Assembly (NCBI RefSeq): GCF_900209925.1
Contig: NZ_LT907978.1
Location: 2,079,001 to 2,143,000, forward strand
DNA length: 64,000 nt
From: Anaerobutyricum hallii
GTDB taxonomy: Bacteria; Bacillota; Clostridia; Lachnospirales; Lachnospiraceae
Direction: 5' to 3'
Positions 56,861 through 64,000 of this stretch are shown in pieces. A program made the position numbers and the translations under genes. The notes under the pieces are model-generated. The model was not told the DNA's origin. It searched no databases and was given only the letters and a program-made list of their open reading frames with translations. Each line of letters begins with the position of its first letter. Position 1 is the first letter of the stretch.

Positions 56861-58405
56861 TTAATGGTTAACCGGAACATAAAAATATATCTTACAATCC
56901 ACATATCGTTCAAATGTAATCCGTTTTAAATCTACTCTGTCCCGGTACTCTTTTACCCAACCATAAAATATACAACGGATATACATACGAAGAGTCTCAG
57001 TTATATCTCGTTCGTCTGATATTTTATCTGTCTCAAAAATTGCATATTTGCCTTCCTCCAAAGTAACTTTTATCATTTTCTCCGGAATTTTATCCGGAAA
57101 TTCCTGCACTACAGGCCCGAGGATATAATCTATATTTTTACTCTCCGGTTCATGATACCACAGAGCAATCTTATCTTCTCTTCTCTCCACATTACTGGAA
57201 AATCGGGTATTCTCAAGACACGGAAAAGCTCTCCCACGCCAGTAATTCATCTGAGCAGGAATATCCACCTCTTCTTTTTTACAAGGAATAATTGTATGAC
57301 CTATCATTTTGATACTTTGAAGCTTAATAATACTCATCCGAATCTTATCTTTATTCTGAAAATAGTATTTCGCAAGGTCAATAACTTCAAACATCCCTTT
57401 ACTATACATAGTCGGAAGCACATGGAATTCTTTTTGAAAAGCTCTAGCAAAACCGGCATAGGTTTTAAAATGATACAAAGCTGCTGCCTCTTTCGGATTC
57501 ATACCCTCTCTGATTTTTTCCGCAATCATGGTCATACGTCTTTTCCTGATATAGTCTGAAACTGACATTTTATAGTAACATCGAAAAATCCGTTTAAAAT
57601 GAGTTGGAGAATAATGAAATTTTTGGGCCAGGGAAGTCGTTGTCAGATTTCCAGTAATATTTTCATCGATATACGTTGTCCATGTATCTACACCGTATAC
57701 TTTTTCCGGAGGTTCCTCCTTTTCTTTTTCCAAAAGTGCAAGGCAATAATAAACTTTTCCATCCCTGATACACTCGAAAGTATAGCCTTGAAGGTCTACT
57801 TTTTGGGCATTCTTTTCCATCCACTCAGTTTGGGCATAATTGATCAAATCTTTCATTTGTTCTGCTAATCCACCTTTTTGTTCTTCCCCAAAAGAAAAAA
57901 TCGCATATCGACCAGATGGGATTCTAATTTGGGTAAGGTCTGCCGGCAAATCTTTTGATGATTCACTGATATTACCATACATATAATAGTTGCTGTAGTT
58001 CTCATCATTCAACCATAAAGCAAGTTGAGTGCTATTTGTATCTACATATCTTTCGTAAATCTCAACCGCAGTATCCAAAGGACGATATACTTCTTTTTCC
58101 TCGTTTATCACTGGAGATACATTTAGATAAAATGGAACTGTTTCTGTATATTTTACATCAACCTTTACAGTAGAGGTGGAACGCTTTTGTATTGGCTTCT
58201 GGCAGAACTCATCAGGATTCATTTCTGCTTCTTTCATTCTTTCCATATAAAGATCAAGGGGTTCTTGATAAAAGCAACTAAAAAGATACCCCAGATATTC
58301 CGGTTTGAAAGAATACAATTTTCCAAGATCCTCTACCATTAATTGTTCATTTTTATGTTTTTTTATATAGCTGGCACAATCCACCATAATTTCCTTATAA
58401 TTCAT
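56861..58405 (-). CDS. Tandem AraC-GyrI / AraC-GyrI regulator (514 aa)
   Basis: The protein looks like two AraC/GyrI regulators in one chain. Unit 1: a degenerate AraC HTH (about 12-60, EDLGKLYSFKPEYLGYLFSC) and a GyrI-like domain (about 80-235, IRIPSGRYAIFSF). Unit 2: a complete AraC domain (about 245-340, TTTSLAQKFHYSPTHFKRIFRC and NPKEAAALYHFKTYAGFARAFQKEF) and a second GyrI-like domain (about 360-514, VTLEEGKYAIFET). A normal AraC/GyrI protein, as at 32233, is about half as long. It probably senses a small ligand. It sits between surface-protein genes and a cobalamin riboswitch. Confidence 0.82.
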   Translation of the reverse strand: MNYKEIMVDCASYIKKHKNEQLMVEDLGKLYSFKPEYLGYLFSCFYQEPLDLYMERMKEAEMNPDEFCQKPIQKRSTSTVKVDVKYTETVPFYLNVSPVINEEKEVYRPLDTAVEIYERYVDTNSTQLALWLNDENYSNYYMYGNISESSKDLPADLTQIRIPSGRYAIFSFGEEQKGGLAEQMKDLINYAQTEWMEKNAQKVDLQGYTFECIRDGKVYYCLALLEKEKEEPPEKVYGVDTWTTYIDENITGNLTTTSLAQKFHYSPTHFKRIFRCYYKMSVSDYIRKRRMTMIAEKIREGMNPKEAAALYHFKTYAGFARAFQKEFHVLPTMYSKGMFEVIDLAKYYFQNKDKIRMSIIKLQSIKMIGHTIIPCKKEEVDIPAQMNYWRGRAFPCLENTRFSSNVERREDKIALWYHEPESKNIDYILGPVVQEFPDKIPEKMIKVTLEEGKYAIFETDKISDERDITETLRMYIRCIFYGWVKEYRDRVDLKRITFERYVDCKIYFYVPVNH

Positions 58406-58429
58406 TTTACCGAATTTTCTCCTCCATCT

Positions 58430-58870
58430 TTTTCGGTGCTTTTGTCTTTTACTTTTACATAAACTCCATCTGCCTTTTCAAACAGCACCGGAATCTCTTT
58501 TTCGCCGTGCATATGCCCTTTTTTGTATTATTAAGTTTCTTTTCTTCATCACAGACTTTCTCTCTCAATGCCTGAATAACATTCCTACTCCCATTACACT
58601 GATTGTCCGGCCTGTCATTTCACTGACTTTCGAGGCATATTTTCTGTAGGACAGTTCCGTGACCATTTTCATCAAAAGCTCTGCTATAGGTTACCTCACC
58701 ATATATTGTATTAATCATTATCTTTCGTGTACTTTTATGACGATATCGCTCCTTATCTCTTTCTTTTAATACAACATATTTTCTATTTTTCTCTCCTTGG
58801 TCTTCAACTTCTAGTTGATATACCATACCGCCATTTAGGATTTTATTCTTACTCTCAAAATCAACAGAAA
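58430..58870 (-). pseudogene. ISLre2 (UPF0236) transposase remnant
   Basis: In broken frames the minus strand reads DKERYRHKSTRKIMINTIYGEVTYSRAF, then AREKVCDEEKKLNNTKK and HGEKEIPVLFEKADGVYVKV. These match the YRHKGTR...GEVTYxR and GEKEIPVLFEEADGVY segments of ISLre2 transposases. Only the N-terminal half remains, with frameshifts and a stop at 58620. Confidence 0.72.
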
Positions 58871-59280
58871 AGATATTTTCTCCAGAATTATGCGTTTTAA
58901 TTATAGTTTTATCTGTAATTCCATTGGCATGGGTATAATAATTCTGTATATCAACCTCTTCAGGAAGACAAGAAATTTCATCAGACCTATATGATATATC
59001 AGCGTGTGGGTTGCGCAAAGAACGAAACGAACTTATCTGTGATGTCTCTGATTTCAATACTCCCTGAATGCTCCACACACTGGTACTAACATTTGCAAAA
59101 GAATAAATATCTTCTGATGCAAATTGAATTCCTTTAGTATTCCCTGGCAAAATCTGATAATCACTAATAATAAATTCCAGTTATTACTCCTTCTGAGCAT
59201 GTTAAATATATTTCATTAAATAATGAATCATCTTGCACCGCATGAACTATACCAGTTTCCCATACAAAAAATACATTGAT
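58870..59280 (-). pseudogene. Debris of a small exported protein fused to the ISLre2 fragment
   Basis: A hydrophobic leader (MIINVFFVWETGIVHA) followed by QDDSLFNEIYLTCSEG stops at about 59162; another frame continues SEDIYSFANVSTSVWSIQGV, RSDEISCLPEEVDIQNYYT. It then runs without a break into the ISLre2 fragment. It looks like a secreted protein broken by frameshift and IS insertion. Family not recognised. Confidence 0.45.
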
Positions 59281-59309
59281 AATCATTATTGTAATGTAAA
59301 GATATCTTT

Positions 59310-59471
59310 TTATTTTTTTCGTAAAAATATCCTTTCTTTTGAAAAAGAGTTGGACCTGTGTATAGATCCAACTCTTTCCGGTACATTATATATAAATGAT
59401 GTCACTCCCATTGCCAGTCCCATCGTCATAGCCATCAATAATGCAATAAGTTTCTTCGATAATCTTTTCAT
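59310..59471 (-). pseudogene. Signal-peptide stub of a lost surface protein
   Basis: A 53-codon ORF that is almost only a signal peptide (MKRLSKKLIALLMAMTMGLA) and then runs into a hairpin with arms AAAGAGTTGGA/TCCAACTCTTT (59344-59377) and TTTTTC beyond, which is a terminator. A start next to a terminator suggests the body of the gene was deleted. Confidence 0.5.
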
Positions 59472-59499
59472 GTTAATTCTTCCTTTACATGTGGGCATT

Positions 59500-59907
59500 A
59501 TCTACCCGAAAAAATACTGTTACCAGTTGCTTTATAACAAGAGAATTGCTCTCTTTTGTATACTTTATTAATGATCTTTTGAATTTTACATTAATGTACT
59601 TTTTATGCTTTTCTGCATTTTTTTCACATAAAAATGTTACAAAATAAAAAGCATTACTATCTGCTTTCTCTATTCGATTACCAATATACACCCAATATTT
59701 CTATTGTCTTCTGTATTGTTCCCACATCGTCATGCGGAAACAATACAGGACTCATTGACAATTCAGGATGATATTGAGCCTAAAAAGTAAACGCTTACTA
59801 TTATTTTTTTACATATCTGCTTTAATCTGGAAGAAGGAAGATAAACATAAAAGAAAGTAAAGAAATGCCTTCCTGCCTCTTCCCAAAGCAACGGACTGTC
59901 TGTCATA
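59500..59907. other. Leader region after riboswitch 2, no gene supported
   Basis: AT-rich. A minus-strand frame at 59485-59691 has no ribosome site or family. Otherwise nothing recognised. Confidence 0.4.
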
Positions 59908-60074
59908 AAAAGTATCCTGGCTTCGCTTCATTCATGAATCAGCCCCTTCCCGGATCTATCTCCAGTGGTTATGGTTTTTGACACCATTTGCTGATTTTCG
60001 TCTGCTTCACAGTAGGGGTAAGCCTGCTCCGGATTTTCACCGGATTCCTTCCTTTGACGCAAGATATATACTTA
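59908..60074 (-). promoter_or_regulatory. Cobalamin riboswitch 2
   Basis: On the minus strand: P1 AAGTAT (60068-60073) with ATACTT (59910-59915), core GGAATCCGGTGAAAATCCGG, then CTTACCCCTACTGTGAAGC and the 3' box GAAGCCAGGATAC. A near-consensus cobalamin aptamer. It follows the 571-aa regulator and now faces only gene remnants. Confidence 0.94.
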
Positions 60075-60165
60075 TTATTTATATACTAATATTATCGCAC
60101 CATTTCATACAAATCAACAAATATTATGTTCGAATCCGGGCGATTAATCTGGAAATCATTACCAT

Positions 60166-61881
60166 TTATTTGATTGGAATATAATAAAATATTTTCTCAT
60201 TTTTGTAATATAAAAAAGCAATTCTTTTTTGGAAATCTGTCCGTCTCCAGTTATCATAGATCCATACCTGATCGATACACCGCACTATCAAACGGATGAG
60301 TTCCGGAATTTTTTCCGGATCATCTTTCTCCTGGAGGCTTTCAAAGACTGCATACTTTCCTCCCTGGATCGGATATATACACATTTTTTCCGGTATTTTG
60401 CAGTCCTTTTCTTTCATAACCGGGCCGAGGACATAATCATAAATATTTTTTGATTGTCCTTCCATTTGTTTTTTTGCATAAAGAGCAATCTTTTCTCCTT
60501 CTTTTAAATTGCATCTCCAGTCTCTGTCTCCCATTTCCGGATAATCATGAATCATCCAGAATCCGGCAAGATCAGTTACATCACTGTTTAAGTATTTTTG
60601 ATCTTCCCATGACTGGATCGTTTTCCCGGCAAAATACTGTTCATTCATTTTCTGGACCGACATCTTTAACTGACTGAAATTTTCCGAATAATAATCTTTA
60701 ATATCAATCAATTCGAGGTTGACCATATGGTAGTCCTCTGGTCTGACCTTGAATTCCCTTCGAAATGCCTTCTGAAATTGTGATATGTCAGAATAATGAT
60801 ATTGGGTGCATAATTCCTGCTCTGTTATATCATTGTTTTTCAACATGGCCGCCTGCAAATAAAGCTGTTTTTGACGGATATATTTCTCCAAAGAAACATT
60901 ATAGCAAGCCTGAAAACGGTCCTGACAATAATAAACAGAGTAGCCGAAATGTTTTGCAACTTTTTCTACCGTCAACTCATTTTGAATATTTTCATCCACA
61001 TAAAGAGCGATTTGTTCTACCGTTTTACCTCTATCCTTTTCCAGTTCAATACCTCCGACTCCACTCGATAAAGGTATATAAAGATAAATATGTTCTGCAT
61101 CAAAGGCTTCATAAGTAAAACCCATTTTGACCATTTTCTTTTTATTGAGCACTCTCCAAATCCGGAAGACATACCAGGATAATGCTTTCATCGTCTGAAC
61201 AATATCATAATAATCAGCACCTCGCTCGACCGTAAACACTGCATAATTTCCCCCCATTGTGGATATTCTCTCCATTCCTTCCGGACATTCTTCTTCATTA
61301 TCGACCTCTGTTCCCAGAAAGTAGGCCATCTGATTCGTCGATTGTATATCATGCCACAAAATTCCGTACTGTTTCTCCGGTTTCGAAAGATCAAATATAC
61401 CTGTTCGGTTAGAAAATGGATATGCACAAAAGAGCCACTTAGAGTCAATATCTGTAACAGGCTGAGGATAGCTCTGTATTGTCACAGGTTCCATTTTTTT
61501 ATATTCCATCCGCATGGGATGTCCGTTTATTTTTTTCTTGCAGGGCATATCAGGGATCATGGTTCCTCTCTTTTGAAACTGTTTTGGATTCATTCCTATT
61601 TCATTTCGAAAAACAGAAAAAAACTGTTTTGACTGATAACCATATTCTTCACTGATACTGGAAAGGGATTTGAATGAGTCGTATACATCCTGTGCAGCGC
61701 AACGCATCCGCAGCATTTTCACAAATTTCCCGAAGGAGGTTTCAAAATAATCAGAAAAATGTTTTTTAAAAGCATTGGTTCCGTACCCCATTACTCTTGC
61801 TGCATCTTCTTGAGTAATCTTTTTTTTAATATTATTCAGGATAAAGATTGTAATCTTCTCCATTTTTTCTTCTTCTATCAT
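60166..61881 (-). CDS. Tandem AraC-GyrI / AraC-GyrI regulator (571 aa)
   Basis: Same architecture as the 514-aa protein. Unit 1: AraC HTH (about 10-105; TQEDAARVMGYGTNAFKKHFS and SLSSISEEYGYQSKQFFSVFRNE) and GyrI-like domain (about 125-285; MGGNYAVFTVERG). Unit 2: AraC HTH (about 300-395; LTVEKVAKHFGYSVYYCQDRFQA) and GyrI-like domain (about 410-571; YPIQGGKYAVFESLQ). Each half has ligand-domain hallmarks, so two ligands or cooperative binding are possible. Start at 61881 with GAGGCGAAG. It lies directly upstream of cobalamin riboswitch 2. Confidence 0.85.
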   Translation of the reverse strand: MIEEEKMEKITIFILNNIKKKITQEDAARVMGYGTNAFKKHFSDYFETSFGKFVKMLRMRCAAQDVYDSFKSLSSISEEYGYQSKQFFSVFRNEIGMNPKQFQKRGTMIPDMPCKKKINGHPMRMEYKKMEPVTIQSYPQPVTDIDSKWLFCAYPFSNRTGIFDLSKPEKQYGILWHDIQSTNQMAYFLGTEVDNEEECPEGMERISTMGGNYAVFTVERGADYYDIVQTMKALSWYVFRIWRVLNKKKMVKMGFTYEAFDAEHIYLYIPLSSGVGGIELEKDRGKTVEQIALYVDENIQNELTVEKVAKHFGYSVYYCQDRFQACYNVSLEKYIRQKQLYLQAAMLKNNDITEQELCTQYHYSDISQFQKAFRREFKVRPEDYHMVNLELIDIKDYYSENFSQLKMSVQKMNEQYFAGKTIQSWEDQKYLNSDVTDLAGFWMIHDYPEMGDRDWRCNLKEGEKIALYAKKQMEGQSKNIYDYVLGPVMKEKDCKIPEKMCIYPIQGGKYAVFESLQEKDDPEKIPELIRLIVRCIDQVWIYDNWRRTDFQKRIAFLYYKNEKIFYYIPIK

Positions 61882-61929
61882 ATTCTTCGCCTCGATATCT
61901 GTCTTATCATTTTTAATATTTATAAAAAA

Positions 61930-62919
61930 TCATATTTCTATATTTATTAATTCGATTTTTAGTATTTTACTTAGCTCTATCAAGGCTCCTTTTGTAACAG
62001 GATTTTTTACAATAACGCAGGCAGGAACTCCCTTCTCTAAAATGTATTTCTCCAGCATTTCTATCAGAATCTGTTGCGCGTCTCTTTCATCCCACTTTCT
62101 TTTCAGATCAATGACTTTTTCATTTTCTTTCAGGCTGATGATGATCGGCCCATCCTTTTTTCCTTTTTTATTAAAGTCGAAAGCAGACCAAGCTTCGTCG
62201 AAAGTAATGTCTGTTTCCAAAGTGCTCTCTCTCTTTTCTGCAGAAAGAAGCATTTTTTTCTCTTTCGGTGTAATGTAAAGTCTTCCTTCCATACAAAATT
62301 TTTCCAAAGGGAATGGTTCTCTACGGATGGAACGACTGCTTTCCGGAGTGTGGTAAATCTGTAAACATTTTTCCACATCCCTGAACCCTGCCAGAACATT
62401 CCACGGGAAATTTCCTGCAGAATAGCTGTACATTTTATTTTCTGGACCTCCATAAAAGTTGTGGTCTATGATCTGTTCCAGGGCCTCCCGAATCAGGATA
62501 AGATAATCAAAAAGATCCTGCATTTCATATATCTTCATCTCATCCGGAAACTGATTCAATCTGGAAACCTGATAATAAACACCATCTCCTGATAGTTCAT
62601 CTTCTTTCACGAACCAGAAACACTCCATGTATTCTTCTGTATATTCTTTGTATCTATCTGATAGTTGTAGACAGCGATCCCGAAAAAGATTGTTTTTCCC
62701 ACTGTATCCCGGATAAATCCGGAGAGAATATTTAAATTTTTCCTCATTTAATGACTGATAGTAAGTTTGTGAAAAAAAAGAAACATGGGCTTTTTGAAGA
62801 CTTCCATTTGATTGCAGCACTAAAATATCGTCTGCCTGAAAATATTTCCATGGTTTCAATTGTGCCAACTGTTTTCCTGCTCCCTGCAGGAGTTTTTCCT
62901 GAAAAGACTGATCTGACAT
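61930..62919 (-). CDS. Uncharacterised 329-aa cytosolic protein
   Basis: No signal peptide or membrane segment. N-terminal WKYFQADDILVLQSNGSLQKAHVSFF resembles DUF7309-type starts, and the C-terminal third (GPIIISLKENEKVIDLKRKWDERDAQQILIEMLEK...GVPACVIVKNPVTKGALIELSKIL) resembles DUF6930-type domains; both are from memory and uncertain. Start at 62919 with GAGGTAATAACA. The gene is 49 nt upstream of the 571-aa regulator in the same direction and may share its transcript. Confidence 0.6.
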   Translation of the reverse strand: MSDQSFQEKLLQGAGKQLAQLKPWKYFQADDILVLQSNGSLQKAHVSFFSQTYYQSLNEEKFKYSLRIYPGYSGKNNLFRDRCLQLSDRYKEYTEEYMECFWFVKEDELSGDGVYYQVSRLNQFPDEMKIYEMQDLFDYLILIREALEQIIDHNFYGGPENKMYSYSAGNFPWNVLAGFRDVEKCLQIYHTPESSRSIRREPFPLEKFCMEGRLYITPKEKKMLLSAEKRESTLETDITFDEAWSAFDFNKKGKKDGPIIISLKENEKVIDLKRKWDERDAQQILIEMLEKYILEKGVPACVIVKNPVTKGALIELSKILKIELINIEI

Positions 62920-63204
62920 TGTTATTACCTCGTAGATTAATATGGATTAATATTTTTCCGATTTTGAGGGTATACTTTAATTACAGATACCCATAGTTTT
63001 CGTGGAATAAACTATTCCTAGAAAGAAAAAATGAGTAATTTTTTTATCGGAATTTTAACATTTTCACGGAATATTGTCAAATCTTACAAAAGAATATCGG
63101 CAAAATGTTGATATTATCTGTAATAATCAGAAAATCAAATGTACTTTTATTGTTTTTTATTTTTTTAAGCCGTCAAAATAATATGCGAATAAGAGAAATG
63201 ATAT

Positions 63205-63345
63205 ATGAGAAAAGGTGCAAATGTTTATCACCGTTCGGATGGTCGATGGGAAGCACATCTGCTGGTTGGATATTCCTCAAATGGAATACCACATTATAAA
63301 TCGTTTTATGGGCACTCATATAAAGAAGCCCATAATAAAAAATGA
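63205..63345 (+). CDS. N-terminal arm-binding part of a split integrase
   Basis: Forty-six codons, MRKGANVYHRSDGRWEAHLL...YGHSYKEAHNKK, which is the usual N-terminus of Lachnospiraceae tyrosine recombinases (RKGxNVYKRxDGRWEGRY). It ends in AAAAAATGA, where the next ORF begins in the -1 frame (ATGA overlap). Ribosome site is weak. Confidence 0.65.
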   Translation: MRKGANVYHRSDGRWEAHLLVGYSSNGIPHYKSFYGHSYKEAHNKK

Positions 63346-64000
63346 ATTATAAAATAGATGATGAGCCCACATTTTTAAAGAAACAAGAGATTATATCTTT
63401 GACTTTTTTGGAAGTTTCAGACCTTTGGCTTACAGACAATCAGCCATACTGGAAACCATCTACTTATGCAAAATATCAAAATGTTTTAGATAGTTATATT
63501 CTCCCAGCATGGAGAAATAAGTTAATCTCATCTTTGCAACAATCAGATTATGATATGCTTAGAGAATATTTAGAAGAGTTCTTGTCACAAAGTACTTTAG
63601 ATACTATAACAACTGTAGTCAGAGGCATCTGTAAATATGCAGTTTCAAAGCATTTTTTATGTTCTATTTCATTTGTTTTTCCCAAAAGTACACGTAAGAA
63701 AATATTGTTTACCGAAGTCGATTTAACTTATGAAGAAATGCTTTCTGATCAATATGATGATGCTATCCGGATATTCAGTAAGGAAGAGATGGTTCAGATC
63801 ACAGAATATCTGGTATGTCATTCTTCTCCTTCTCATATCGGCATATTAATTGCCCTTTATGAAGGGATGAGGATTGGCGAACTGTGTGCGTTACGATGGA
63901 AAGATCTTGATTTTGTAAGAAAGACCATTTATATTCTTAGAACTTATCATCGGATTTCCCAGCCTGAAACTGTTGCTGGGAAGCCTAAAACAGTATTACG
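63342..64000 (+). CDS. Tyrosine recombinase, main part (runs off right edge)
   Basis: 219 codons visible: a core-binding domain (about 20-110; YWKPSTYAKYQNVLDSYILP) and the start of the catalytic domain with the first catalytic Arg in LYEGMRIGELCALRWKDLDF (about 185). The remaining HxxR and Tyr would be beyond 64000. Together with the 46-codon ORF it makes a normal integrase, linked through an A6 run and ATGA overlap. Confidence 0.8.
   Translation, partial: MNYKIDDEPTFLKKQEIISLTFLEVSDLWLTDNQPYWKPSTYAKYQNVLDSYILPAWRNKLISSLQQSDYDMLREYLEEFLSQSTLDTITTVVRGICKYAVSKHFLCSISFVFPKSTRKKILFTEVDLTYEEMLSDQYDDAIRIFSKEEMVQITEYLVCHSSPSHIGILIALYEGMRIGELCALRWKDLDFVRKTIYILRTYHRISQPETVAGKPKTVL

Noticed and set aside
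59485-59691. 68-codon minus-strand ORF after riboswitch 2
   Set aside because: AT-rich composition, no ribosome site or recognisable motif.
60125-60145. tRNA-like T-arm (GTTCGAATCC)
   Set aside because: No acceptor, D-arm or anticodon arm can be built around it; chance match in an AT-rich gap.

Overview
The window comes from a low-GC, spore-forming Firmicute of the Lachnospiraceae type, possibly Anaerobutyricum/Eubacterium hallii-like (genus is a guess). The evidence is an uninterrupted sporulation sigma factor sigK, the clostridial cluster sigK-U32-trmR-mltG-ylbF-rnj-DUF1292-ruvX-ireB, CIRCE-controlled groESL, cobalamin riboswitches, and AT-rich intergenic DNA with many hairpins. Almost all genes lie on the minus strand.

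Layout. (1) 1-1038: 5' part of a type I CRISPR cas3 that runs off the left edge. (2) 1.3-24.6 kb: conserved chromosome, with an M20 amidohydrolase, potassium uptake (trkA/trkH), a CNNM transporter, groESL, a BlaI-type repressor, an EamA exporter, a polysaccharide deacetylase, efp, the sigK-to-mtaB housekeeping run, an HPr-like protein without the catalytic histidine, and thiI-iscS. (3) 24.7-32 kb: a long palindromic element, a large surface protein lacking its N-terminus, and the integrase/excisionase/regulator module of a Tn916-like element. Next to that module sits a short CRISPR-like array whose 36-nt repeat resembles type VI-D (Cas13d) direct repeats. The array has its own promoter and terminator, and no cas13 gene is visible. 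(4) 32.2-35.5 kb: an AraC/GyrI regulator, a frameshifted IS256 element and two small membrane proteins. (5) 35.6-51.8 kb: a corrinoid (vitamin B12)-flavoured locus. It holds a cobalamin riboswitch before a lipoprotein that joins a solute-binding domain to a 5'-nucleotidase C-terminal domain, a TetR regulator, adenosylcobinamide amidohydrolase CbiZ, a TIM-barrel isomerase-like enzyme, an ECF transporter (S, double-ATPase, T), a DUF4430 (transcobalamin C-terminal-like) lipoprotein, and an anchored alpha-alpha toroid protein. Two near-identical IS copies in tandem split this operon between the S component and the TIM-barrel gene. (6) 52-64 kb: a DUF4430/Fn3 surface protein, an IS110 remnant, a Big_2 surface protein, two unusual regulators each with two AraC and two GyrI-like units, a second cobalamin riboswitch now facing only gene debris (including an ISLre2 transposase fragment), an unknown 329-aa protein, and an integrase split by an ATGA overlap that runs off the right edge.

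How it fits together. I propose that the alpha-toroid protein and the DUF4430 lipoprotein together act like the two halves of animal transcobalamin/intrinsic factor. They would capture a corrinoid at the cell surface and pass it to the ECF transporter, while CbiZ remodels it and cobalamin riboswitches read the internal pool. The families and the gene order are read directly from the sequence. The ligand and the division of labour are inference. The G+C-rich composition of the ECF operon by eye, plus the surrounding IS elements and integrases, suggests it arrived by transfer.
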